From Leptospira interrogans (GTDB taxonomy: Bacteria; Spirochaetota; Leptospiria; Leptospirales; Leptospiraceae), in contig NZ_FTNA01000020.1 in NCBI RefSeq assembly GCF_900156205.1, positions 19,034 through 83,033 on the forward strand: a stretch of 64,000 nucleotides of DNA, in the 5' to 3' direction. The notes under the pieces were generated by a model. That model saw only the letters and a program-made list of their open reading frames with translations. It made no database searches and had not been told where the DNA came from. The translations under genes were made by a program, and so were the position numbers. Below, one piece after another: positions 1 to 12,610 of the stretch (its first letter is position 1; each line of letters starts with the position of its first letter).

Positions 1-1
1 G

Positions 2-242
<241 letters not shown>

Positions 243-253
<11 letters not shown>

Positions 254-1367
254 AATTCTTTTATCTTTTATACTATTTTTAATTTCTTCTTTTTCTATTT
301 TTGGAGAAGACTATTTAGAATGGAAACCAGTTCCTGAAGCAGGAGGTTACTTGGTTGAAATCAAGGATTCCGGCGGAAGAATCACCAGAGAAAAAACAAA
401 GTCTACTCGTTTCGAAGTAAATTTACCTCCTGGAGTTTATGAACATAGGATAGGCGTTCTCAATAAATTTGGAAGGGTTTCCGTGTTTACCGATTGGATT
501 TCCTTTGAAGTAATCCTTTCTAGAGCACCGTTTATCAATCCGGATTCTAGTGCTAAACTTTTAAAAGAAAAACTAGGATCTCACTTAACCGTCAAAGGAG
601 ATAACTTCACGGAAGCGATGAATGTTACTCTCCTTTTACCTTCGGGTGAAACAATCAAACCGGATTTCGAGTTTGTTAATTCTAAAGAAATCAAACTCAA
701 AATCGAAAATCTAAATCTCAAAAACGGAAGTTATACACTTTCTCTGGAAAATCCTAGAAATAAAAAAACCGCTAAAAAAGGTTTTTTAATTCTTGCTGAT
801 TCCGAGGAAGAACTCGCACAAATTACGAAACGAAGTGAACAGGAAAATCAAGTTACATCTTCGGGAATTCAATGGGGTCCTGCAATTCAATCTTCTGTTT
901 TGCCCGGTTGGGGACAATACAACCAAGATAAGAAATACAAACGTTGGATTTTTCCAATTTTAATTTTAGGAGCGATCGCTTTTTCCGCAGAACGTTTTTC
1001 GGCATACAATTCTAGTTTATCCGCCCTAAATCAGAGTAAAACCTTAAACCAAACTTTCTTTTTGATGAACGACCCTGCTCTTACCTCGTTTGCGGCCTAT
1101 AACTATATACAGGGCCAATCCGATTATTCAAATTCATCTTCACTTTACAACCAGCTCAATCTTTCTTTAGAAATTATAGCGGTATTGTATCTGCTAAATA
1201 TAATCGATGCCGCTTTAGTCGGATCTGCAAATTCCGAGACGTCTACTTCCGAAGGAAAAGTAATTCCATTTTTTAAAACAAGAAAATTAGAATCCATCCA
1301 AGCGGAACGTCCTTCGGGGAACTTTTTTCCAAATTCATTTGAATTCGGTATAAAAATTTTTCTATAA
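243..1367 (+). CDS. Secreted or membrane-attached protein with FN3/TIG-like modules and DUF5683-like C terminus
   Basis: 374 aa. The N terminus (about residues 1-21, ending near SIFG-E) is a signal peptide. Residues 22-90 ('[19 protein letters not shown]') look like a fibronectin type III-like module. Residues 110-185 ('[10 protein letters not shown]', 'SYTLSLENP') resemble a TIG/IPT-like strand pattern. The C-terminal part has '[19 protein letters not shown]' followed by two hydrophobic helices, the pattern of DUF5683-type membrane domains. ATG 243 lies inside the last codons of the upstream gene, so the pair is probably co-translated. The exact role is unknown; an envelope structural or assembly function is inferred only from the layout. 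Confidence 0.65.
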
Positions 1368-1493
1368 TTTCAGTAAAACAAAATATTCTAATCTAATGTG
1401 GATAAATCAAAAGGAATCGATGCGGGGAAATCAGCAGAACACTCTTTCAAACTCAACGTACCACTCTCTGAATACCAATCTTAGAAAGGCATT

Positions 1494-1540
1494 CGCTGAG
1501 TTTTCTAAGTCACTTTTTAGGCGCTCGAAGTAACTCAGCG
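1494..1540. repeat. Inverted repeat (CGCTGAGTT / AACTCAGCG) in intergenic DNA
   Basis: Perfect 9 bp arms at 1494-1502 and 1532-1540 with a 29 bp loop. The loop and right flank contain two direct copies of GGCGCTCGA (about 1520-1528 and 1543-1551). The motif GTCGCTCGAC recurs in other spacers of this window (near 31524 and 51826), so this is probably a piece of a dispersed repeat rather than a gene-specific terminator. Confidence 0.45.
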
Positions 1541-1809
1541 TCGGGCGCTCGACAGATCGTGTTCTATATTAACATAAATTCGGTGTAAGAAAATTTTTCT
1601 AAAAATAGTAGTTCCTACATTCATTTATGGAAATGATTGATCCTAATTTTTAAAGGCTACAAACATTAGATTTCCCATATTTCAAAGTTTTATTGTAAAA
1701 TATAGATTTGTGAGAGTTCCCACAGATTAAGTCGCATAATAAATTTTTAAACATTCATTTTTTGTGATTCGAGCCAGGGAGTTCCACATTTATTTTTTAC
1801 GGAAAAATC

Positions 1810-2010
1810 AGGTTTTTATAAAACGAATCCTTACATTAAAAGCTTGTCCCAAAACCGTCCAAGTGGGAACTATTACGAAAATTGAACGAGATTAGAACCG
1901 CTCGAAAGTTCACAAATTGCCAAATTCGGCCTAATTGTAGGAACTACTGCATTTTATTAAAAATTTCTAAAGAATTATCGCATAAAATTCTTTGAGGTTT
2001 TGGAACAAAC
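1810..2010 (-). repeat. Degenerate copy of the long dispersed repeat, inverted relative to 53480-53640
   Basis: The reverse complement of this stretch can be aligned by eye with 53475-53645: both share 'GCGATAATTCTTTAGAAAT', 'TTTAATAAAAT..CAGTAGTTCC', 'AATTTGTGAACTTTC' and a closing 'TTTTGGGACA'. It fills most of the gap between the gene ending at 1367 and the ABC-F gene. The rest of 1368-1810 holds shorter fragments of the same family ('GTAGTTCCTACATT', 'GAGAGTTCCCACAGATTAA') and no convincing gene. Confidence 0.6.
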
Positions 2011-2011
2011 C

Positions 2012-3883
2012 CTACATAAGATTTTGAAGTTCTTCCCAACGATCTAACTTCAAAGATAGTGCAGAATGAATTTCAGTTAGACGATTTCCGACATTGGCTA
2101 ACTCTTCCGGTTTTGTCGCTCCAGATTGCAGAATATCCGTAAGACTACGTTCTTCTTTTTCCAACAATGAAATTTCGGACTCCAAAACTTCTAGTTCTTT
2201 TTTCTGTTGAAAACTCATTCCTTTTTTATTTTTAGAAGAATCTGCTTCCTTGGGTTTAATTTCCGATTCTTTTTTTTCTTTTTGTTTATTTAGATAATTA
2301 GTATATTCTAAATATTCGGAATAGTTTCCTGGAAATTTTTCTACAATTCCTTCTCCTTGAAAAGTAAAAAGATAATCTACTGTCCGGTCCATAAAATATC
2401 GATCATGAGAAACCACAAGAACACAACCGTCAAACTCGGCTAAAAATTCTTCTAAAACGGAAAGTGTTCTAATGTCCAAATCGTTTGTCGGTTCGTCCAA
2501 AATCAAAAAGTTAGGATTGGTCATCAAAATTGAAACGAGATAGAGTCTTCTTTTTTCTCCACCGGATAAATTTTTGATATAACCGCCTTGTAATCTAGTA
2601 TCAAAAAGGAATAGTTCCAACATATCCGCAGCGCTTAAAACTCGATCGTCGTTCATTTTGATCGACATCCCGCATTCCTTTTTGATATATTCGATCACCC
2701 TCATATCACCCGAAAGTTCCTTGGAAACTTGATCGAAATAACCAAAATTCGTATTCATTCCCACACTTACGTCTCCGGAATCAGGTTTTTCCCGTCCTAC
2801 GATCATATCCAGAAGTGTTGACTTTCCAGCTCCATTCGGTCCTACAATTCCAATTCGTTCCCCATTTTTAAACGTATAAGAAAAACCATATATAATCGGT
2901 TTATGATACGATTTACGAACATTTTTCAGTTCCAAAATCTTTTTTCCGAGCCTTTTACCAGAAACGGAAAAATCCAAAACAATTTCTTTTCCTGACTTTT
3001 TACGATTTAACACTTCGAGAGCGCGGTCGGTTCTGCCTTTTTGTTTGGTTCCTCTCGCCTTCGGTTGTCTACGAAGCCATTCTAATTCCTTTTTAAGAAA
3101 CTGTTTTTCTTTCTGTTCCGTTTTTTCACGGATTACTTCAGCCTCTGCTTTTTTTTCTAAATAAAATCCAAAATTTCCCGGAAACGAATTTAAATTTCCA
3201 CTTTCCAACTCCAAGATACGATCCGTTACTTCTTCCAAAAAATAACGATCATGAGTAACCAGTAGAATCGCTTTTTTAGTTTCAACTAGATAATCTTGAA
3301 GCCAAAGAATCGTTTCCACGTCCAAATGATTGGTTGGTTCGTCTAACACAAGAAGATTGGATTCTTCAATGAGCGTTTGAACCAAAACAACTTTTTTAAG
3401 CATTCCACCAGACAAAGAGCCCATCTTTACGTTAAGATCTAGAATCTCTAATTCTTTTAAAATAGACCGAAACCAAGACTCTAGTTCCCATGCTCCAAGT
3501 CTGTCCATTTCCTGCATCAAACGATTGTATTCTTTTTCAACTTCAGAATCGCCTGAACCTAAACGTTCACAAATTGACTCGTAAGAACGAATCGTTTTTA
3601 AAATAGGACTTTGACCGGAAAAAATATGTTCTAAGATAGTATGATTCGAATCGAAGGAAGGTGACTGAGACAAAACTGCAATCTTTAAAATTTTATTTCT
3701 TAAGATCTGTCCGTTATCAGGAACTTCTATCCCTGCAAGCATTTTCAAAAGGGTAGTCTTACCGGAACCGTTAATTCCTAAAATTCCTATTTTTTCCCCT
3801 TCGTTGATTCCAAAACTGATTTGATTAAGCAAAACCTTAGAACCGATTTCTTTGGAAATCTTATCGACGGAAATTAAATTCAT
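2012..3883 (-). CDS. ABC-F family ATPase (Uup-like)
   Basis: 623 aa with two ABC ATPase domains and no membrane segments, the hallmark of ABC-F proteins, which act on ribosomes in translation or antibiotic protection. Domain 1 has Walker A 'GINGSGKT' (residues 36-43), signature 'LSGG' and Walker B 'LLVLDEPTNHLD'. A charged linker rich in Lys and Glu ('EKEFLKKELEWLRRQPKARG'-like) separates the domains. Domain 2 has 'GPNGAGKS', 'LSGGEKRR' and 'LILDEPTNDLD'. The last 90 residues are a Lys/Glu coiled coil as in Uup. It stands alone between a repeat-filled spacer and the kinase at 3926. Which ABC-F subgroup it belongs to cannot be fixed by reading; Uup is the best guess from the C-terminal coiled coil. 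Confidence 0.9.
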   Translation of the reverse strand: MNLISVDKISKEIGSKVLLNQISFGINEGEKIGILGINGSGKTTLLKMLAGIEVPDNGQILRNKILKIAVLSQSPSFDSNHTILEHIFSGQSPILKTIRSYESICERLGSGDSEVEKEYNRLMQEMDRLGAWELESWFRSILKELEILDLNVKMGSLSGGMLKKVVLVQTLIEESNLLVLDEPTNHLDVETILWLQDYLVETKKAILLVTHDRYFLEEVTDRILELESGNLNSFPGNFGFYLEKKAEAEVIREKTEQKEKQFLKKELEWLRRQPKARGTKQKGRTDRALEVLNRKKSGKEIVLDFSVSGKRLGKKILELKNVRKSYHKPIIYGFSYTFKNGERIGIVGPNGAGKSTLLDMIVGREKPDSGDVSVGMNTNFGYFDQVSKELSGDMRVIEYIKKECGMSIKMNDDRVLSAADMLELFLFDTRLQGGYIKNLSGGEKRRLYLVSILMTNPNFLILDEPTNDLDIRTLSVLEEFLAEFDGCVLVVSHDRYFMDRTVDYLFTFQGEGIVEKFPGNYSEYLEYTNYLNKQKEKKESEIKPKEADSSKNKKGMSFQQKKELEVLESEISLLEKEERSLTDILQSGATKPEELANVGNRLTEIHSALSLKLDRWEELQNLM

Positions 3884-3925
3884 AAGATGGATAATTCAAG
3901 TTTCAAAGTATAAGGACAAGTGTTT

Positions 3926-5395
3926 TTAACTTTTGAATATAACTTGAAATTTAGTTCCTTTTTCTTTTCCAGAAGGAAGAAGAATGAACTTACCTCTCAA
4001 TTGTCTTGCAAGAATTCCTACAAGTTTCAAACCCAAAGATTCTGATTTATCCAAATCGAATTCTTCCGGCATACCGATTCCGTTGTCTTCAACTTCCAAT
4101 ATTGATTCCAACACGTCCAATCTAAGATGTACCGAAATCATTCCGTCCTTTCCGTTAGAAAAAGCGTATTTTAAAGAATTGGTAGCAAGTTCATTGACAA
4201 TCAATCCCAATGGAATCGCTGTTTCGATAGAAACAAAATTTGGTTTGGAAGAAATTTTAAACTCTACTTTTTTTTCTTTTCCAAAAGAATGAAGAAGGCT
4301 TACTAACAAAGTATTTAGATAATCATAAAAATCGATTTTTGTAATATTCTCGGATTGATACAATTCTTTATGGATCAAAGCCATAGATTGAATTCTACGT
4401 CCACATTCCTTAAGAATATGAGAAATTCTTTCGTTCCCGTAGTGTTCCGATTGTAAACTCAAAAGACTAGTCACCACTTGTAGATTGTTCTTTACCCTGT
4501 GATGAATCTCTTTTAACATCACTTCTTTTTCTTCTAAAGTTTTTTTCAGTTTTTCTTCGCCGTGTTTTCTTTCCGTAATATCCCGAATGATCTGAGTCGC
4601 ACCAATCAGATTATGAGAAGAATCTCGAATAGAACTATAACTAATTTCGAATATAGCCGAATCTTGCACTAAACCTTGCATGGTTCTTTCGGTAGTATAT
4701 ACTTCTCCTCGAAGTGCGCGACTCCAGTTTTCGATAACCACACTCCGTTCCACAGGATCCAAAATGAGTTCTGGAAGTAAATTTCCTTCCTCTATTTTTT
4801 TACCATAGAGTTTCCAAAAACTAAGTTCAAAGGAAGAATTAAAAGCGATCACTCTAAAATGAATATCAACGGCACAGATAGCGTCCTTGGTACCTTCAAT
4901 TACCCCAAGAAGTCTTTCCTGAGTAATTTTGAGTTTAGAACGAAGCCTTTCTAGCTCTAGTTCCATTCGTTTTCTAAAATTGATATTTTTGACTACTACT
5001 TGAAAATACTGAACTTCGTTTTCAAAAAAAGCAGTGGCGGTCACTTCTACAAATAAAGTAGAGCCGTCCTTTCGAATGAATTCTTCTTCAATGGCCCCGA
5101 CTACCATGCCCTCTTGGCTCATTTTCTGAATTCTTTCTTTTACAACACTTTGAGATCTTGGATGAACAAATTGAAGAACAGGTTTTCCGATCACTTCTTC
5201 GATAGAATCATAACCAAGCATCCGAATCAATGTATCGTTTGCTCTTAAAATTTTTCCTTCAGAATGAATCGCTAAACCATCCTGAGAAAGATCAAAAAAG
5301 AACTGATAATGTTTGATTGAAATCGGCTCCATAGAACCCAAGTTTTCCATCCTACAATTGGGCATGCTTAGAAATTTGGAAGGAAAGTCAATCAA
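3926..5395 (-). CDS. PAS-PAS sensor histidine kinase of the HisKA_2 class
   Basis: 489 aa, soluble. Two PAS domains occupy roughly residues 28-140 ('LRANDTLIRMLGY') and 165-280 ('IGATQIIRDITERK', a PAC-type end). The dimerisation/phosphoacceptor helix is 'KEIHHRVKNNLQVV' near residue 297, typical of HisKA_2 kinases. The ATPase domain has the N box 'NELATNSLKYAF' and the G box 'DNGIGMPEE'. No receiver domain and no adjacent response regulator gene is present. The outer start is TTG at 5395; in-frame ATG codons at 5365, 5350 and 5332 precede the first PAS domain, and no ribosome-binding site decides between them. It points away from the hybrid kinase at 5600, about 200 bp apart, so they may share a control region. 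Signal and target are unknown. Confidence 0.85.
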   Translation of the reverse strand: MIDFPSKFLSMPNCRMENLGSMEPISIKHYQFFFDLSQDGLAIHSEGKILRANDTLIRMLGYDSIEEVIGKPVLQFVHPRSQSVVKERIQKMSQEGMVVGAIEEEFIRKDGSTLFVEVTATAFFENEVQYFQVVVKNINFRKRMELELERLRSKLKITQERLLGVIEGTKDAICAVDIHFRVIAFNSSFELSFWKLYGKKIEEGNLLPELILDPVERSVVIENWSRALRGEVYTTERTMQGLVQDSAIFEISYSSIRDSSHNLIGATQIIRDITERKHGEEKLKKTLEEKEVMLKEIHHRVKNNLQVVTSLLSLQSEHYGNERISHILKECGRRIQSMALIHKELYQSENITKIDFYDYLNTLLVSLLHSFGKEKKVEFKISSKPNFVSIETAIPLGLIVNELATNSLKYAFSNGKDGMISVHLRLDVLESILEVEDNGIGMPEEFDLDKSESLGLKLVGILARQLRGKFILLPSGKEKGTKFQVIFKS

Positions 5396-5599
5396 AGCCG
5401 ATAAACGTCCGAAATTATCAAAAGATTAAGATTTTATGTCAAAATTAATCTCTCAAGAAATAAAGGGTTTTTCAAGATTGAAAAATTCTATTTTGATTAG
5501 CATTCGATCATTTGAGAATATTCCTTTTATTTGAAACATTTTTGCTATTATTTTGCTTGTTTCCGATTTTAAAACAGAAATAATTTTCGATAATAAAAA

Positions 5600-8653
<3,054 letters not shown>

Positions 8654-8666
8654 AAAAAATAAATTT

Positions 8667-8698
8667 AGGAGTTTGAATTTATATCCATCCAAACTCCT
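8667..8698. terminator. Bidirectional terminator hairpin between convergent genes
   Basis: Perfect 9 bp arms AGGAGTTTG (8667-8675) and CAAACTCCT (8690-8698) with a 14 nt loop, flanked by AAATTT on both sides so that a U-rich tail follows the stem in either direction. It lies between the hybrid kinase (ends 8653) and the leftward cyclic-nucleotide-binding gene (ends 8729). Confidence 0.75.
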
Positions 8699-8728
8699 TT
8701 AAATTTTAGAAATACGGTTTTTAAAAAA

Positions 8729-9205
<477 letters not shown>

Positions 9206-9783
9206 AATATTCTCGAAATGTGAGTGTAAATCTCAGTTTAAATAAATGCAAGCAGGTTAGATGTATAGATATACAAAAATGTCCTCTGATTTTTAGACAA
9301 ACCGCCCTTTCGTATTTAAATTTAAACACACCTCAATTGACTTTTATATAAATTTTGTTACCGAAGATTTGTCCAAAAACTAGAATTCTTGCTCAGAAAA
9401 TAAAACCACTTTTGCTTCTAACAAGTAGAATTCAAAAATCCCTTTACTTAAATCCAAAAAATTCAATCCAAGTCGTTTAATCACTCAAATCCGTTAGGCG
9501 AAATATAAACGTATTCGATCGTATTACTTACAAAAACTTTGAAAACTAATTACAATTTTTTGCAAAAATATATAGATCACATTCATTTGAAAGTTTATGA
9601 CTTTTTTGAAATAGATCTTACATTTTAAACTCTTGGATAAATTCAAAGTTCATTTTCACAAAAAAAACAAACTTATAGTTAAGAATATTATAATACAGAA
9701 TGGATTTTCATTTCTTTACAATTCAATCAGGTCTAAGATAAAAAATCGTAGACACATTTCAGTTAGACCCGATATACAAAAGA
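9206..9783. other. Intergenic, no gene seen
   Basis: 578 bp of AT-rich DNA between the divergent genes at 9205 and 9784. Open frames here are short and of poor composition. It should hold the promoters for both neighbours, but no clear -35/-10 pair stood out, and the dispersed GTGGGAACT repeat is absent. Confidence 0.5.
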
Positions 9784-10773
9784 ATGAAAAATTTTCGTTC
9801 TGCTTCAAGTCCAAAACCAATTCAAATTCCAATCGGAAATTCTCAAGTTCTAACTGCGGAAATTTTTGGAAAATTTCCTGTTTCTAAAAACTCCCCTTCT
9901 CCAGTAATTTGCATTCACGGCCTTACTGGAAATCTTAAAAATTTCACTCCTCTTGCAAGAGATTTAGTAAAACAAGGTCTTACAATAATCACATATGACC
10001 TGAGAGGTAGAGGTCAATCTTCTAAACCACAGATTCAATATTCCCAGGATCTACATGCAAAAGATTTAAAATACTTATTAGATTTTCTAAAAATTGAAAA
10101 AGCTAATTTACTTGCGCATTCTTTGGGTTGCTGGATTTCTCTTGCGTTCGGAAAGAACTTTCCCGAAAGAACAGATAAAATTTGTTTGATAGATGGAGGA
10201 GGACAACTTTCCTTCAAAAGAAAACTTTCCAGTTTATTCATGATCCAAGAATCTCTTCAACGTTTAGGGAAATCGTTTCCATCCAGAGAAACGTATATAG
10301 AACTTGCTAAAAAATCTTCAATTTTCAGTTCTTGGAACAAAAACATAGAGAATTTTCTAAATTATGAATTGGAAGAAATTTATGAGAATGACTCCGTCCA
10401 ATACAGATGTAATATCCCTATTTACGTGATTGATTCTGAATTAAAAAGTATGGGAGGAGCATTCAAACCTTGGCATATTCCACTCCAAATTTTACGCAAC
10501 CCAATTAAAAATTTTAGAATATTCAATAAAAATAAAATACTTCCTTATTCTCAAATCCATTCCCCAGTTCTCGTAATCCAGGCCGGAAAATATAATTTTC
10601 AAAAAGGAGACGAACTACTTCCAGATGCTGCGATTAACATTTTTAAAAAAAAACTAAAAAAAGTAGTGTTTCTTACCTTACCAGATAAAAATCACTACGA
10701 AACAATCCTTCTTTCCGATTTAAAAAGGGACGAAACCATCTCTTGGTTTTTTCAAAGTTTCGATCCTCTTTGA
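9784..10773 (+). CDS. Alpha/beta hydrolase
   Basis: 329 aa cytoplasmic alpha/beta-hydrolase fold. The oxyanion-hole strand is 'VICIHGLTG' (about residues 41-49). 'TYDLRGRGQS' follows, typical of the family. The nucleophile elbow reads 'AHSLG', so the first Gly of the usual G-x-S-x-G is Ala. The catalytic His is probably in 'LPDKNHYETIL' close to the C terminus, and the acid is probably between residues 230 and 280 ('VLVIQAGK' region). Substrate unknown. A strong terminator follows the stop, so it is likely a single-gene unit. Confidence 0.8.
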   Translation: MKNFRSASSPKPIQIPIGNSQVLTAEIFGKFPVSKNSPSPVICIHGLTGNLKNFTPLARDLVKQGLTIITYDLRGRGQSSKPQIQYSQDLHAKDLKYLLDFLKIEKANLLAHSLGCWISLAFGKNFPERTDKICLIDGGGQLSFKRKLSSLFMIQESLQRLGKSFPSRETYIELAKKSSIFSSWNKNIENFLNYELEEIYENDSVQYRCNIPIYVIDSELKSMGGAFKPWHIPLQILRNPIKNFRIFNKNKILPYSQIHSPVLVIQAGKYNFQKGDELLPDAAINIFKKKLKKVVFLTLPDKNHYETILLSDLKRDETISWFFQSFDPL

Positions 10774-10782
10774 TTGGTTTTT

Positions 10783-10813
10783 AAAAATTAGAAATACATT
10801 ATTTCTAATTTTA
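10783..10813 (+). terminator. Strong hairpin terminator after the alpha/beta hydrolase gene
   Basis: A 13 bp perfect stem, AAAATTAGAAATA (10784-10796) and TATTTCTAATTTT (10800-10812), with a 3 nt loop CAT. It starts 10 bp past the hydrolase stop and the right arm ends in a T run, as in an intrinsic terminator. It could also serve leftward transcription, but the leftward operon already ends at 11056. Confidence 0.7.
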
Positions 10814-11055
10814 AAACTCATCTATAGGATAAAATCTCTTCTTTTTGTTTTTATTCTAAGTTGATTTATAATGTTATGGCAAATCTGGTAATTCGTTTTT
10901 TTTAATAATGATATCTAGTTTACGAAAGTATAAAAGTTTAGATTCGACAAATTTTCAGGAAAATTCAATTAGATCGGTCTTTTATAAAATTCGATCGATT
11001 CATTTTTCTCATAAACTTACGCTTGTCTATTTCCAAATTGTAATCGATCTCTATT

Positions 11056-12153
11056 TTACAATAAAATTGTATCTTCCTTTGTATGATCCGAAAGCGAAAT
11101 CCAAGTTGATAATATCCAAATTAAACTAGATAATAAAACGAAAAAAAATCCAGCAAGCCAACGATTATATTTTTTAGGAAAGATCAGATCCGAAGTTCCA
11201 GGTTCCGAAATTTTTCCGAGTGAATATTTCATATTCGACTCTTTAGAGATCATTTCAACGCCACTTACGTGAAGCACTGGAATTTTTAAACCGAGATAAG
11301 TTTTTAAAATTGAATCAGGCAATTCTATAGATTCCACTTCCGACAAAACAACTCCTTTAGGGATTTGTTTTTTACTCAAGCTGGTTCCGGAAGACACGGT
11401 CCCTCCTCCTATATTGACATATAAAGCGACTGGGTAACTATTATATACGTCCATTCTTTTCAAAAGTGAATCTTCAAAAGAATCCGAAGATAAATATTTA
11501 TAACCGTTTTTGCGAATGGAAGTCCAAATCAATTCCCTACCTTTTTTCCCAAGACCAATCCCCGAGTCGGAGATTCCCCCGGTAGACATAAAAACAGATT
11601 TCTGGAATATAATTTTCTCTTTATATAATAGATTTTCTATATCTGGCCACAATAGCTCAGGATCATTAGCTCCATATTGGGATGAAGTCGCACTTGAAAT
11701 TGAAATCACCTTCAATTCCATAATGTCCGCGGCAACCCAAAACGCTACGTTCAATGCGGGAAAAGAGCCGGAAATTCCGGCGGCAATCGTGTCTCCTTTT
11801 TTTAATCCAGTCTTTTGGAAACGATCCACAAACCAAGCTGCAAAATCAGGATGTATAGAAGCCTGTTTAGCCGAAAGTTTTCCAGCAGAACTAGTAACAG
11901 GTGAAATTTCTAAACCAATCAAACCGGATAAATACGAATCTAATTTAGGATCGATCTGAATTTTTTTGGAGAGTTTCAATTCTTTGATTTTTAAAAATGC
12001 TTTGTACGTTTTTTGGCTTGCCTCGTATTTTTCTTTTAAATTTGTAACTGGCAGTATAAGCGGAAAAAATTCCAAAATCGCAATAAATCCTACGCTTACA
12101 ATATTCAGAAAAAGAAGTACAAACCAAGTTTTGTTTTTAAAAAACCTATTCAT
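11056..12153 (-). CDS. pgsW: Poly-gamma-glutamate system protein PgsW-like
   Basis: 365 aa. An N-terminal membrane helix ('FVLLFLNIVSVGFIAILEFF', residues about 12-31) and a C-terminal one ('FFFVLLSSLIWILSTW') flank a long extracytoplasmic domain with 'DTIAAGISGSFPALNVAFW', 'ISSATSSQYGAND' and 'GIGLGKKGRELIW'. This matches my memory of the family named poly-gamma-glutamate system protein (TIGR04332), found next to PgsB and PgsC in some Gram-negatives. Its ATG (12151-12153) overlaps the TGA of pgsC (ATGA), so it is translationally coupled to it. No classic PgsA/CapA gene is in the window; PgsW may fill a partner role, which is inference. Confidence 0.75.
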   Translation of the reverse strand: MNRFFKNKTWFVLLFLNIVSVGFIAILEFFPLILPVTNLKEKYEASQKTYKAFLKIKELKLSKKIQIDPKLDSYLSGLIGLEISPVTSSAGKLSAKQASIHPDFAAWFVDRFQKTGLKKGDTIAAGISGSFPALNVAFWVAADIMELKVISISSATSSQYGANDPELLWPDIENLLYKEKIIFQKSVFMSTGGISDSGIGLGKKGRELIWTSIRKNGYKYLSSDSFEDSLLKRMDVYNSYPVALYVNIGGGTVSSGTSLSKKQIPKGVVLSEVESIELPDSILKTYLGLKIPVLHVSGVEMISKESNMKYSLGKISEPGTSDLIFPKKYNRWLAGFFFVLLSSLIWILSTWISLSDHTKEDTILL

Positions 12154-12610
12154 AAAACGGAAACAACTTCACCAAATAAAAAGATCAAAAACAAACGAAC
12201 TAAAACTGAACAGATAAAAATCGCTGATAAGGTTTTAGGAACACCTTGTCTTTCGGCAGAAAGAGCGATCAGTCCTGGAACGATATATCCTATCGTCTTA
12301 GATTCAAAATCACTTTTAGATTCTAAAAATAATTCTGTAATAAAATGAACACACTCCGAAATTAGAATAGAAAGAACTAAAATGAAAACGATCTTTCTCT
12401 GACCAAAACTCAAAAACCAAAATTCAGAAATCCTATAAATATAAAGTGTAAGAACAGAACTCAAAACCAAAACCACAAGCAACCAAGGATCCGATAAAAA
12501 AAAGCAATGTAACCCGGAACTACCCAACCTCCAGGTTGAAGTCCAGTTTTTTCCCAAAGGAAAAAACCAAATAAAACGCCAACTCCGATCGATAACGTTA
12601 AGATTTCCAA
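12150..12610 (-). pseudogene. pgsC: Poly-gamma-glutamate synthase membrane subunit PgsC/CapC, frameshifted at a T8 tract
   Basis: The gene is split between two frames. Starting at TTG 12608-12610, which overlaps the end of pgsB by 13 bp and follows a GAGGGG ribosome-binding site, it reads 'LEILTLSIGVGVLFGFFLW' and 'TGLQPGGWVVPGYIAFF'. The frame then fails after a run of eight T on the coding strand (+ strand A run at 12496-12503) and stops after about 49 residues. One more T would continue in frame into 'LSDPWLLVVLVLSSVLTLYIY', giving a 153-residue polytopic PgsC with the family's PGYI-a-x-FLSDPW junction. The downstream half is well conserved in character and ends in an ATGA overlap with pgsW. 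The indel may be a sequencing error, a phase-variable tract, a programmed slippage site, or a true mutation. Confidence 0.85.
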
